A DNA stretch of 64,000 nucleotides from Bretschneidera sinensis (lineage: Eukaryota > Streptophyta > Magnoliopsida > Brassicales > Akaniaceae). Both the position numbers and the translations under genes were made by a program. The DNA is taken from assembly GCA_023935145.1 (NCBI GenBank), contig CM043700.1, positions 100,048,400 through 100,112,399 on the forward strand. The letters run 5' to 3'. The notes under the pieces are model-generated. The model did not search any database, was not told the DNA's origin, and saw only the letters and a program-made list of their open reading frames with translations. Below, piece after piece: positions 10,655-22,075 of this stretch (the stretch's first letter is position 1; every line of letters starts with the position of its first letter).

Positions 10655-11938
10655 TGATGAGTCTTAAATATTGCATATTTAAGCCCTTTAATTTATATTT
10701 GTTAGGTTCTTAATTTGTATTATTTCACTTTATTTTATGTCTTTCTTGTGTTTTGTGTATTTTTATAGGTTTGTGGAGAAAATGAAGCATTTATGGAGAT
10801 ATCAACTTTCAAGAGCAAAGAGGATGCATAGTGCGATCGATCACACGAGATATGTGATCGAGTGCAACTGCGTTCGAGCGCACTTGCCTACTAACGAGTG
10901 CAAGGTCAACATCCCACATCGAAATATTTACAGTTCAGTGCGTCTGTGATCGATCGTAACAGACATGCGATCGAGCGCACATGCGATCGTGCGCACAAGA
11001 CATGCGATCGAGCGCACATGCGATCGATTGCACCATTCTGCGATCGAGCGCACTCGGGCCAGTATCCCACATCGAATCTAAAACCTACAATGCTCCGAGA
11101 CTCCCCCTATATAAACACCATCTGACTCCATCATTCAGTGTACAATTCATGGGCCACTTTGGTGTTAACCGATGGACGTCTGCTAGCATTCTGGTGGATC
11201 CCGAAGGCTTTGCTACCACGAGGGGAAGCGCCGCCCATCAGCGAGGGGAAGCCTATAAATAACCCATGCAAAGTTATTTATTTCTTTTTATTTAGTTGTT
11301 TTTAGTTTAATGTTTAGCACTTTTATTATGAATTGTAGTTTTATAGTTATGAGTGGCTAGAATCTTCAGCTAAGGCTGAAGATGAAGCCTCGCCGTTGTT
11401 TGGCATAGTAGTTCAGATTTGCTTGTACAAAGCTGACAATCTTTTCGTATAAATGTTCTATCAATTATTTGAGTTAATCTTGTGATTGATTGAGTTTAAA
11501 TTGTTCTGTTGGATATTCCTTGTGTTTCATCTGATGGATACATCGAATCGTTTTCGATTAAATTGGATTTCCTTTGTGATTTGTTAAAAACGGATACATT
11601 GGATGCTTTTGGTTTAATTGGGATATTCTTTGTTTTTTGTTGTAAGTTGGATTCATGGAATGTTTTGATAGGCTATGTTTTTAGGACATATATGCTTAAA
11701 CTTTGGTGGGGTGGATTCGGAAACCTTAGTGTCTTTTTGTTAGTTTTTAAAATAAATCTAGTTTAGTTTTAATTTGTTTTCCAAAATATCATTCAAAATT
11801 CGGAACTAGGTTAAGATAAGATTAGTTTAGATAAATTTATATTTTCACAACGCAATTCCCTGTGGATTCGACCTCGCACTTGCACACACTATATTGCAAA
11901 CGACTCGTGCACTTGCGAGTAATTTAAAACTCACAACA
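10655..11938 (+). repeat. Athila 3' LTR
   Basis: It is 1284 bp and collinear with 2232-3515 without indels. The roughly 45 differences are mostly transitions, many in CpG of the CGATCG array, as expected from methylcytosine deamination. USE copies lie at 10911-10921 and 11064-11074, and the TATA box at 11108-11115. Confidence 0.95.
11064..11115 (+). promoter_or_regulatory. snRNA-type promoter, Athila 3' LTR
   Basis: A perfect USE (ATCCCACATCG) lies at 11064-11074, 33 bases from TATATAAA at 11108-11115, the same geometry as in the 5' LTR. In a 3' LTR it could only drive flanking DNA. Confidence 0.6.
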
Positions 11939-11943
11939 CAAGC
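11939..11943. repeat. Target site duplication caagc, right copy
   Basis: Exact repeat of 2227-2231. Confidence 0.95.
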
Positions 11944-13254
11944 GATTAATAATAGAAAATTGTACCACCATATTTTCCATCAATACTCATCTATCACTGA
12001 TACTCAACTGCATTCTTATCTCTTTCAATTCTACCATCAAGCTAATATCATGACTCCCAATAGCAATTAATCTCTCTGTAGACTTTCTACTCAATGCATC
12101 GGCTACTACATTAGCCTTCCCTGGATGATGGTGAATTGTACGGTCATAGTCACTAATCAACTCCATCCACCTCTTCTACCTCAAATTCAACTCTCTTTGG
12201 GTAGGTAAATGCGTTAAACTTTAATGATCAGTAAAAATTTCACAAGTGGCTCCATACAAATGATATCTTCAAATCTTCAAAGCAAAAACTATGGCAGCCA
12301 ATTCTAAATCATGGGTCGGGTAATTTCTCCCGTGGTTCTTCAATTGCCTAGAAGCATAGGCTGCAACTCTCTCATGTTGCATTAACACACATCCTAACCC
12401 CTGATGCGATGCATTACTATATACCACTAATCCTTCATCACTAAAAGAAAGCACTAAAACCATAGCAGTAGTTAACTTTTCTTTTAACAATCGAAAACTT
12501 TTCTCACATTCCACTAACCACACAAATTTCACCATTTTCCTGATCAATCTAGTTAATGGTATTGCACTATTAGAAAATTTTTGAATAAATCTTTTATAAT
12601 AACCAGCTAACCCCAAGAAACTTCTAATTTCAATCATATTTGTTGGTCTCTCCTTACTCAACACTGCATTTACCTTTCATGGGTCAACTGCTATACCCTC
12701 TCCAGATACAACATGCCCCAAGAAAGATACTTCATTCAACAAAAACTCACATTTAGAGAATTTTGCAAACAATCTTTCTCTCCTCAGAATCACTAACACT
12801 ATCTTTAAATGTTTCACATATTCCTCATCGTTCTTGAAATACACCAGGATATCATCAATAAACATAACCACAAATCTATCCAAGAATAGTTTAAACACTC
12901 AACTAATTAGATCCATAAATGTTGCAGAAGCATTAGACAACCCAAATGGCATCACAAGGAACTCATAATGGTCATAACATGTCCTAAAAGTCTTAGGCAC
13001 ACCCCTTCCTTTACCCTTAACTAATGATAAACTGATCTCAAGTCTATCTTAGAAAACACTCTCGCTCCTTGTAACTACCCAAATAAATCATCTATCCTGG
13101 GTAAAGGATACTTGTTCTTGATGGTAATATTACTCAACTGTCTATAATCTATACACAACCTCATTGTCCCATATTTCTTTTTCAAAAATAACGTAAGAGC
13201 TCCCCAAGGCGACACACTAGATCGGATAAATTGTTTGTCTAACAACTCTTGAAG
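11944..13254 (-). pseudogene. Tekay reverse transcriptase and RNase H, broken
   Basis: On the minus strand RT runs from about 13254 down. The catalytic box reads FIDDIL near 12845, followed by [17 protein letters not shown]. The thumb ([14 protein letters not shown]) and RNase H (12269-12664) follow. The first RNase H catalytic Asp is replaced by Asn ([12 protein letters not shown], near 12410). Other signatures are kept, such as AAYASRQLK and the [16 protein letters not shown] helix with its catalytic Glu. Stops separate the blocks, and the downstream part was displaced to below 2227 by the Athila insertion. Confidence 0.85.
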
Positions 13255-13880
13255 CTATACTTTTAACTCCCTCAACTCAGCTAGTGCCATTCTATAAGGT
13301 GCTATAGATGCAGGTGTTGAACCCGGAATCACATCAATAGAAAATTCAATCTCCCTACTAGGAGGCAATCCAGATAACTTCTTAAAAAACACATCAGGAA
13401 AATCTTTCACCACTAAGATTTCTTCTAACTTCCTACCATCCTTTCTAGAATAGACCACATACACTAAATACCCCTCAAAACCCTTCTTCAACCATTTACT
13501 AGTAGTCAGGGCAGAAATAAAACAACTTGCAAGTATCTTATGTTCTCCCTGAAAACTAAACTCCTCATGTTCATGTATCGTGAACATTACATTCTTCTTA
13601 CAACAATCAAACCTAGAGTGATACCCTGACAACCAATTCATCCCCAAAATCAAATCAAAATTTATCATATTTAAAGGCAACAAATCAACTTCAAACTCTC
13701 TATCAGCCATACTAATCAAACAATCTTGATAAATAGTCCTGATAATAACCCTATCCATAGTAGGAACCTTAACATTAACTGCATGCATCAAAGAACTATC
13801 ACAAACATTATTTGACTTTATAAAAACACTAGATGCCAATGAATGGGTTGCACCAGGATCAATTAACAATCTATTAGGTC
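13255..13880 (-). pseudogene. Tekay aspartic protease and start of RT
   Basis: An open stretch of 204 codons encodes a retropepsin. LIDPGATHS holds the active-site Asp (Pro replaces Ser or Thr) near 13860. A GMNWLSGY segment sits near 13630. RT begins with SGLPPSREIEFSIDVIPG. The frame ends at a TAG at the low end, after which RT continues broken. Confidence 0.85.
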
Positions 13881-14920
13881 TATAAAAGTAGTTTGTGTAT
13901 CCTGCTGGGTTAACGTATAAACTCTGCTCTCTCTCGGCTGGGTCTAACTGCTACGTCCCCTCTTAGTAACTGATTTTTTGCCCAAAGATTTACCTTGTAT
14001 ACTCCAAGATCTACCACTTCTCTCCATTTGTCTCCTCCCAACACCTCCAACACTCACCTCAACAGATCTCCCTGATGGAAAATCCATACTAATATATCCA
14101 CTCACTCCACATACATAGCATATCAAAGTAGGACAATTATGTGATAGATGTCCTATCTAATTACATTTGTAACATACTCTTCACTCTCTATCAAACGCAA
14201 TACTACCACCTCTCATGGGTGGTACACTCTAACCTTTTCCAAATCCTCTAGCTCATTTAGGATGTTTCCCAAACCTAGAGGTCCCACTAATAGAATTCTA
14301 AGCTACTAAAGCAACCGAAACAGCTTACCTTTGACTCTCTATCATAGGTCCTGGTGAAAAGAAACGTCCCCTTTAGGGTGGTCTCCCACCCTGCACTCTC
14401 ATACTACTTCCATCTCTAGAACCCTCAAGTTTAGTCATTTTCAACAATTCTATCCTTCCTCTAAACCACATCATATCTTTCTCAATCTGAAGTGCTCTAT
14501 CCATTAACATAACATAATTTAAATGCCTCACAACAATATCAAATTCTGTTCTAGCCTTCTCATCCAACCTACGATGTAAACTATCAACTCTAATCTCTGT
14601 TGCATTTATTCTCTCAAGAGCATGAGCAAGAGCTTCTCTTAGCTCATCTCTCCAAACTCTAGATTCTCTCACACCCCTACTAGTACCAATTGTACTGTTA
14701 ACATGTTCTTTTCAGGAACCATAGACTCAAACTCAACCTCCATCTCAACCTTAACCCTTTTAAATATTGGGGGCTTACCACACCCTCTTTGGTCAGTAAC
14801 ACTAACTCTAGCTCTATCACATCCACACACATCCCCAGACTCTGCATTAAGATATAATTTATTTTAATCTTCCACTTTCTTATATTTTATGCGGTCTATA
14901 GAATCATAAAAACCTAATGC
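13881..14920 (-). pseudogene. Tekay gag remnant with two zinc knuckles
   Basis: Minus-strand reading from 14672 gives a helical, charged segment with LERINATEIRVDSLHRRL and a MDRALQIEKD block typical of Tekay gag. After several stops comes a CCHC knuckle near 14120-14165 (CYKCN...HLSHNC) with a TAG inside it. A second, decayed knuckle (CYVCGVSGYISMDF) has lost its His and last Cys. A basic Arg/Ser/Gly tail follows to about 13944. The usual capsid core is not recognisable, so the N-terminal part appears deleted. Confidence 0.7.
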
Positions 14921-14929
14921 TCTGATACA
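14919..14929 (-). other. Primer-binding site for initiator tRNA-Met (Tekay), one base short
   Basis: The minus strand reads TGTATCAGAGC a few bases after the LTR end. The canonical site is TGGTATCAGAGC, so one G is missing. Confidence 0.75.
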
Positions 14930-14933
14930 AAAT

Positions 14934-16628
14934 TGTAACAACCCATCCAGAGTTGGCCACCCCCGAGACAATGTCATCATATTTTGAAATCCCAGCATGA
15001 CACATATATGAAATAATATAAAAATATATATCAACTTAAAACATATATACATCAAGCCTCAACCCTCAACAGGGGCCTCAACCCTCAACAGGAAAGTTAC
15101 ATTACCAATATTCTATTTGAAACAATATATACAACATATTAAAGATGCATGAATATCTACAAAAAAAAAAGTTCCATTAGTCTGAGGATGTGGACCACAA
15201 GACTTACATATAATAACTCAGTCTGAATATCAACTCACAAATTTATCTATCTTGCCTGCTACCTGAAATTATTTAACAATGAAGAGTGGGCTTCACAAGC
15301 TTAATGAATTAAATTTACTAGAAGTTCTCGATTTATATACTTCTAGTTGTATTCAATCATTGTTAAATTAACATAATTAATCATCTATCTCTTCTTATAT
15401 ACCAATTCAATCATTTGTTAATCTCTTTATAAATAAATTATTAAGCTATCCTCTTTCAATACATATATCTCATATATATTATCAATTTAATATCATCATT
15501 TACCCTATCATAAGGTTCACATCATACAAACAATCGATCATATAATTCTTTATTATATCATCCTTTCAATTTATTTATCATCAAAGTTGTCTCACTATGA
15601 GACTCATCCGTTTATCAATCATTTCATAATCAAGATTGAATCTTTAGCATCCTAGCCAACAATAATAAATATTTTAAAAAATATAATGCATGAATTTAAA
15701 TTGTCTTTCTTTCTTTCTCGTCAGATCATTTTATACTATCATCTAGGAATGTCTTTCCACATGTTGACATGTTTCAACCAGACCAGCTACCTTTCTGGTC
15801 TACTCAACCAGACCAGCTGCCTTCCTGATCTTCCCTTTTATGCATATCAGTAATAACATATAAGCAAGCAAACATCAAAGCATTCAATTCAACTATCTCT
15901 TTCTCAAAATTATTATTTTTTTATCATATATATTAAATTGTCTCCTTATAAATCATATCAATGTTTCAATCATATCTTTCAATAATTTCATATATATTTT
16001 CAACATATTTTTCATTAATCCATCTTTTAAAAAATATATATATATATAAACTCTTATATAATTAATTTTCAACATATCATTTAATCCTTAATCAATAAAT
16101 CAATCAATTATCATACATAAAAGAAAATACATCATCCAATCATTATAATTCAACAATTTATTCAAATATCATCAATTCGTATTTTTACTAGTCTTGATTA
16201 CTAAAAGTAAATCTAATTCACCACGTAGCACTTAAAGCTACTCGTGGATCACTGTCTTTCTTGCTCTTTTCAGCAATTTCTTGAGTTTGTTGATTATCAA
16301 TACCTAACCATAAATTTTCATCAATCTTACTATTTCATAACAGCTCACCACTAAGACAATATCTCACTATCATAAAATTTTCACTTTCACAACTAAAACT
16401 GTCGAAATTGTCATTTATCAATTTTCCGTCAAAAATGGTCAAAGTCTTTATGTTGTTAGCAAAGAATCTGAAGGTCCTTAGTCCACCCACTATTTCGTAC
16501 ACATAAAACTATTTGACTGAAATAAGTTCACATATCCATGTGCAAATTTTAATATATGGTTAAGAATTTGTTTCTAAAAACATTATAAAAATCCATCTTT
16601 ATCAAGATAAAGCTTTAGTAACTTATTA

Positions 16629-16699
<71 letters not shown>

Positions 16700-17761
16700 T
16701 CGGTCATGGAGGTTAAAAGAAAACTCAATTTAACCATTTTTTTTCTTTTTAATTATCTCCTTAAATAAATCTAATGCTAAATAAATTTTCAATACTAAAA
16801 TTATTGGTCTCAAAATAAATATAAAATACATAACATGTTGAAAATATTTATGTTAAGTGACATAGAGTTTACCCACAAAAATTGAAGAAAAAAATTGTTG
16901 AGATAGTCGTTAATTGAAGGCTGGTTGTTGTTGGTTTGTTAACAACACCCAAATAGGTAACATCAAATTTTCAAACAGAAACTAAAGAGAAAGGTGAGAG
17001 AGATAACTCGGTGATTTCGCCGCTTTTAAATTTTCTTGGAGAGAAGAAAGGTTGAGTCATAGAAAATCGATATAGGAGGTGGCGCTTAGGTAAGTGTCAT
17101 GACAAAAATCTTTCCTATAGCTTCCATGTGGCGTTTGAAAAAGAATAAAATGTCATCTTTATATTCACAAGACAAAAGTCTTATATAACTTTTAGTTCCT
17201 ATGTTATACTTTCACCGGTTGCCTTTTATTATTATTATATATATTTTATTTAAAGTTTTGCCATATATTATATAAGATTCTGCCACTATTTAAAATTTAT
17301 AGTTTTGCCATTAGTTATTAACGATTTCGCCCAGTCTTTCAGCATTTAAAATTTACGATTTTGTCACTAATTAATTATGATTCTGCCACTGTTTAATTAC
17401 GATTTTTCCATTTCTCCTTTAAAAATTAAATTTCCATCTTTTATTCCTTAAAAAAATTTCTAAAAAATAATTATATTTTCATCCAAAAAATCTTCTAATT
17501 AATTTCTTCAACCTTATTCTACATTTTATCCAAAATTCTTTCATTTGAAACTTCAAAACAAATTAAATTTTATACTTTCCTTCTTCAAAAATTACTAACT
17601 CTTTCAAATAAAAATATTCACCATCTTTCAAATAAAATTCTCAACATCACCTTTCAAAAATTATTTTCAAATCAATACTAAATCTTTTATGTATGCATTA
17701 TTTAATTTAATATAAAATTGAATTACCTCGTTACCTTTGTTGTAAGAGTACGAGTATTACA
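14934..17761 (-). repeat. Tekay 5' LTR, about 2.8 kb
   Basis: On the minus strand it begins TGTAATACTCG at 17761 and ends GGGTTGTTACA at 14934, next to the primer site. The first 640 bases match 575-1083. It is AT-rich, with no gene. It holds short tandem pieces such as the accagaccagct(a/g)cctt(t/c)ct repeat at about 15778-15825 and a TG/TA microsatellite. The terminal ggttgttaca resembles the LTR end of the other Tekay at 46906. Confidence 0.85.
16629..16699. repeat. (TG)n(TA)n(TG)n compound microsatellite
   Basis: A TG run, an alternating TA run and another TG run form about 71 bases in the Tekay LTR. The truncated partner LTR does not cover it. Confidence 0.97.
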
Positions 17762-18370
17762 CTTAGCTAGGCTGAAACAATAACAGGATGAGTCTACTGA
17801 AGATTATCGTAATCGTTTCAAGCGGGCTCGAACCAAGTGTAATATTGGTTTACCTAAAGTCGACTATGTAAAGCTAGCCCAAGATGGGTTGAGCTTTGAA
17901 TTTCTTAAGAAGTTCGAAGGAATGGTCTTCCATGACTTGTTCGAGTTAGGAAAAAGGGTTGATCCATATGAGTATATACTAAAGAAAGAACATAAAATGA
18001 GAACTTTATTCCGTGGGACATATTATTATGATCCCAATGTTGAAGTGGATATAGTTGAGTTTGTAGGTCGAGAGCCATTTATGTACGAAGTTCTGAAAAA
18101 GAAACAAACTAAAATGCTAGAGTCCAATAGACCCACTGTCCCAGTGAGGTTATATTCCTTTCATATAAGTAAAGCAAATCAAATTTTTGATCTATTGTTG
18201 CATGCTAAACAACTAAGACTGGTAGTTTGGCATAAGATGCCCTCGAGTGAAGAGATCCAAGGCAGAAATTTCTGTAAATGGCATAGCTCATTTACTCATT
18301 TGACTAATAAATGAGTTGTATTTAGAAACCTTATTCGAGATAAGATAAACAATGCAAGTTGATACTAACC
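17762..18370 (+). pseudogene. Tat A gag, capsid and C-terminal part
   Basis: Reading begins within gag: QDESTEDYRNRFKRAR, then YVKLAQDGLSFEFLKKFEG and FHDLFELGKRVDPYE, which is the conserved capsid core of plant Tat gag. The open block 17889-18314 (141 codons) ends with a CKWHSSFTHLTN segment. In relatives this Cys/His-rich motif closes gag before a mixed-charge tail. Only one or two stops interrupt the first 600 bases, fewer than in pol. Confidence 0.75.
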
Positions 18371-19869
18371 TATTCCCTGATATGGTTAATGTTAACATGC
18401 TTGCTTTGAATGTTTATCAATTATCACAAAAAAAATAAAGAGTTTACGAATCCTTAATGTTTGTTTTCTGGAATAAATATAAGTGTCTCACAAAAGAAAA
18501 CTCAACAACAAATCCTGATTCAGAGATACTAGAGTTGGACTACTAGGAGAGCCCTCAAGCAAGTTCAACTATTATGTCACATATTCAAAAGTGGCAAATC
18601 TCATTCCGTTCGAAGAGATCAAACCCACATGATGGGGAGATGAATTGGATGGCCAACTAACAATGGTTGAAGATAAGAAGCTGAAGCTAAAACTGGATGT
18701 AACAGCAAAAACAACAACTGGGATACCTAATTAAGTTTTCCCAGTGATCTTACCTAATAGTCAGAATATCTTATATTTTGAATGCCAAGACAAGATGGCT
18801 GAGTTGTTCATGGAACATGTGAGGGTAAAATGCCAAGCCAAGGTAGAAGAAAAGAAACCAACTCGAGAGGAAGGACTGTCCCTTCGACCGACATTAAGCT
18901 TGCGAGTGGCTAGCACTTGAGGTAAAAGAGGAGGATATTCTCAAAGAGGAGGTCTAACCACCTCGAGGGGAAGGCCTTATATGCAATCAAGAATAGGTCG
19001 ACAAAGGGAAAAAGCAACACAGGTAGTGATAAAGAAACCAAACACCTTTGAGGTACCACTTATAGGGTTAGGGAAATGGTATCACCTTTATAGCAACATA
19101 AATGAGCATCTGATGATGAAATTTAAGTACGGCTACAACCAAAATTTCCTATACATGGCTCATACCAAGTGAAGAAGATGGCTATGCCAACAGACTATTA
19201 AACAAAGACAAGATATGGAAAAGGAACAACTAGAAGCATCTCAGAGAGCTAAAAAACATAAGAGGCTCAAGACAGAAGCTGATACCCCTAGCTTAGAAGA
19301 AGAAGAGGAATTCACTCGAGCTTAGAAAGAACGAAGAAAGAAATGAGTCACTAACTCTGTAGACAAGAAGGAGTTCATAGTGACCTTCTCATATGGAAGT
19401 GACGATGAAGCAGAAGTGTACGTACCAGGAACCTTCACATACAATGGGGAGTTTATCTTAGTTTCGAAAGGGGATTTCATATAAACCACTATACATGAGA
19501 AATCAAGGACGAATAACTTGAGCCCATGCGAATCAACAGGCCCATACACGTTATGAATGTGGGGACAACCAACCAACAAGGCTAAACATCGAGAACTCAA
19601 AAAAGTTCAAAAGAATATCAAACTCCTAAGGAAGATTCTAATCACAACAGCAATAAGGAGAATTCCTTCGAGGACAAAGTGCATTCAGGCATCGAAGACT
19701 AGGATAAAGACTATGAGAAGAAAGATCCAGTGGAACCAACTGTGATTGCGGACTGCAACATAGTCATCCTCCTTTCAAGTTGTGCCTAGTCAGCTACTTG
19801 AGGTTGGGGAGGTTGATATCGAGAATATAAGAACAATAAAAGAGCAACCTTAAAAGGTAGTATTCACAT
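18371..19869 (+). pseudogene. Tat A gag-protease linker, heavily decayed
   Basis: The most readable part is 19340-19480: FSYGSDDEAEVYVPGTFTYNG, a block that precedes the protease in this lineage. Around it are basic and acidic low-complexity pieces (for example SLEEEEEFT near 19295) and many stops. No enzymatic domain is seen here. Confidence 0.6.
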
Positions 19870-20280
19870 GGAGTGAGAAGCCAAGGATAGAGCAGATGAA
19901 GATGGGAGATGAGACTCCTATGATCATCGAGAAGCCCTCTCAAGTTATAGTTCAACATCTTAAACCTTTGCATGTTAAGATTCATATAGAGGTTAAACTT
20001 ATGAATCGTATACTAGTTGATAATGGTGCAGCTATCAACATATTACCACATACCATGCTCTGTAAACTGAGGAAAACAAAAGAGGATTTGATCCCTTCTA
20101 AGGTTTTTATTTGTGGTTTCTCAATAAATGCCATCAGAACATGAAGACTTATTCCCTTTGAATTATAGGTTGGATGTTGAGTTGTAGTATCCAAATGTTT
20201 ATGGTTGACTCAACTTCAAGCTACAACGCCTTGTTAGGGTGAATATTTTCATCAAGTACTTTTCTTTTGGAATAAAAATA
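19870..20280 (+). pseudogene. Tat A aspartic protease
   Basis: The block 19896-20144 contains RILVDNGAAINILPHTML, the retropepsin active-site strand. The catalytic Asp is kept, but Asn replaces the second motif residue (DNG instead of DSG, DTG or DGG). The C-terminal half has stops. In sense and place it fits between the gag linker and RT. Confidence 0.7.
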
Positions 20281-22075
20281 ACCAGGTTGAAACTGTGTAT
20301 GCTGATGATAAGCCATTTATCACTTTTTCAAATAGCATCGAGGCAACATTTTACGAGAAAAATGTTAGCTATATAAAGATACTAGGAAAAGATAAACACC
20401 GAAAACCAACTGAGATTACCGTGTCTAAGGAACAGCTAGAAGAAGTGGCTCTCGAGTAGGTTTGTAAGGAGTTGTCCATACTATGCTTAATAGGGAAAAG
20501 GTCAGAGATATCCTTGATCGAGTATAAAGTGGATAATGAATAAATAACTCTGAAAGGACAAGAGGGAGGCCATAGCTTTGGTCAAATCAAGATTGGCCAT
20601 ATATGTGTATGAACAAGAAGTTATAGACTAACATAATATCGAGAGTATAGGGAATCTCGATGAAATTGAACTAAAAGATCTTGAACCTACCTCAGTCAAT
20701 TTGAAGATTTGAAAGCAAAGACTCAAGACCTTATAAAGGAAGTTGATTTAGGTGATGGAGATGAATGAAAACTGACCTTCATCAGCACGCTACTTCATCA
20801 ACATGCGAAAGAACAACTTACGTCTCTTTTGAGTCAACATAAGGACTGCTTCGCTTGGGACTACAATGATATGTCAAGACTAAGTTGAAGTGTGGTAGAA
20901 AATAGACTCCTTATAAAGAAAGGTTACAGACCATTCTAGCAGGCACCTAGAAGGATGTCCACAGAAGTCATCCTCGAAGTTAAAAAAAAAGATCGAGCGC
21001 CTGCTAAAAGTTGGATTCATTTGAATAGCTAGGTATGTAGAATTACTTTCTAATATAGTTTAGGTAATAAAGAAAAATGGCTAATTAAGGGTATGTACGA
21101 ACTTTAAGAATTTAAACAGTGTCACTCCTAAAGATGAATTTCTTATGCAAGCAGTTGACCTATTAGTAGATAGTACGGCTTGTAACCAAGTGCTCTCCTT
21201 AATGGATGGATACTCAGGGTATAATTAAATTTTTATAGCTCTAGAAGATATATATAAGACTAACTTTTGTTGTCCTAGCAATCTAGGGACATTCAAGTGG
21301 GTAGCAATGCCCTTTGGATTGAAAAACACTAGGGTAACTTACCAGCGTGCTATGAACTTAACTTTCCATGACATGATTGGAAAATATATGGAAGTTTATA
21401 TCGATGATATAATTGTGAAATCACAAGACTTTGCCTCCATCTCGAAGCCCTCAAGGGAGGATTTCAAAGCATGAGGGTTCACCAGTTAAAATTTAATCAT
21501 ATAAAATGTGCGTTTTGAGTGAAGGCAGAGAATTTTTTAGGATTTTTGGTTTCCCAGTCGAGGAATTGAAGCCGACCAAAACAAAACTAAAGAAATAATC
21601 CAAGCTAAACCCCCTACTAATAATAATTAACTTCAAAGGTTCTTGGGTCAAGTGAATTTTCTAAGACATTTTATCGCTAATGTTGTAGGAAAAACCAAAG
21701 TAGTCTCAATTGTTGAAGCTTAAAGGAAAAGAGAATTTATATGGGAAGAGCCTCATCAGAAGGCTTTTGAGGAGATAAAGAAATGTCTCTCATATCATCT
21801 AGTTTTGATTCTTCCTCAACAAGGAAGACCATTGAAGTTCTATATATCGACCACAATAAATTCTATAGGAATTTTATTAGCTCAAGAAAATAAATGTAGC
21901 TTTGAGCAAGCTATTTTCTATTTAAGCCATGTATTAAACTCAATGGAATATAAATATTCTTCAATCGAAAAGTTATGTTTAGCACTTTATTTTGCTGTGA
22001 CTAAACTAAATCATTATCTTCTAAGATTTGTGGTTCATGTGATATCTCAAATTGACCAAATCAAATAGATGCCTT
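20281..22075 (+). pseudogene. Tat A reverse transcriptase and RNase H
   Basis: RT is traceable from about 20780: a LLSQHKDCFAWDYNDM segment, then VCTNFKNLN-like and MPFGLKNTRVTYQ, and the YIDDII active box near 21397. Thumb sequence (QRFLGQVNFLRHF) lies near 21640. RNase H (21805-22068) is open for 87 codons: LKFYISTTINSIGILLAQE, then SPIEKLCLAL-like text and HYLLRFVVHV. The expected first Asp of RNase H reads Ser/Thr here. A segment after it reads QALIDFLADHP, the linker that normally leads to the second (archaeal-type) RNase H of Tat elements. Confidence 0.75.

Larger units (their letters stand above)
2232..11938 (+). mobile_element. Athila-lineage Ty3/gypsy retrotransposon, full-length, 9707 bp
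   Basis: Two LTRs of equal length (1284 bp) begin TGATGAGTCTTAAATATTGC and end AACTCACAACA. The element has a tRNA-Asp primer site at 3522, gag-pol from about 3749 to 9243, and a purine tract at 10640. Perfect caagc target duplications flank it. Comparing the LTRs by eye I count about 45 substitutions (roughly 3.5%), so it is moderately old. The gag repeat region, the protease context and the integrase are characteristic of Athila. There is no env-like ORF between pol and the 3' LTR, although many Athila elements have one. Pol carries several premature stops, so the copy is not autonomous now. Confidence 0.95.
575..17761 (-). mobile_element. Nested Tekay/Del-type (chromovirus) Ty3/gypsy element, minus strand
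   Basis: Read on the minus strand, this is a 5' LTR (17761-14934), a PBS-like TGTATCAGAGC for initiator tRNA-Met, a gag remnant with zinc knuckles, protease, RT, RNase H, integrase, a degenerate purine tract, and a truncated 3' LTR (1083-575). The internal region is interrupted by a complete Athila insertion at 2232-11938. The long LTR, the gag-pol order and the C-terminal motif resembling LDRKEQVLRNK fit the Tekay/Del lineage. All coding parts carry stops or frameshifts. The outer target duplication cannot be checked because the low-coordinate end was itself hit by another Athila copy. The high-coordinate end, at 17761, lies in the gag region of a Tat element. Confidence 0.85.
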
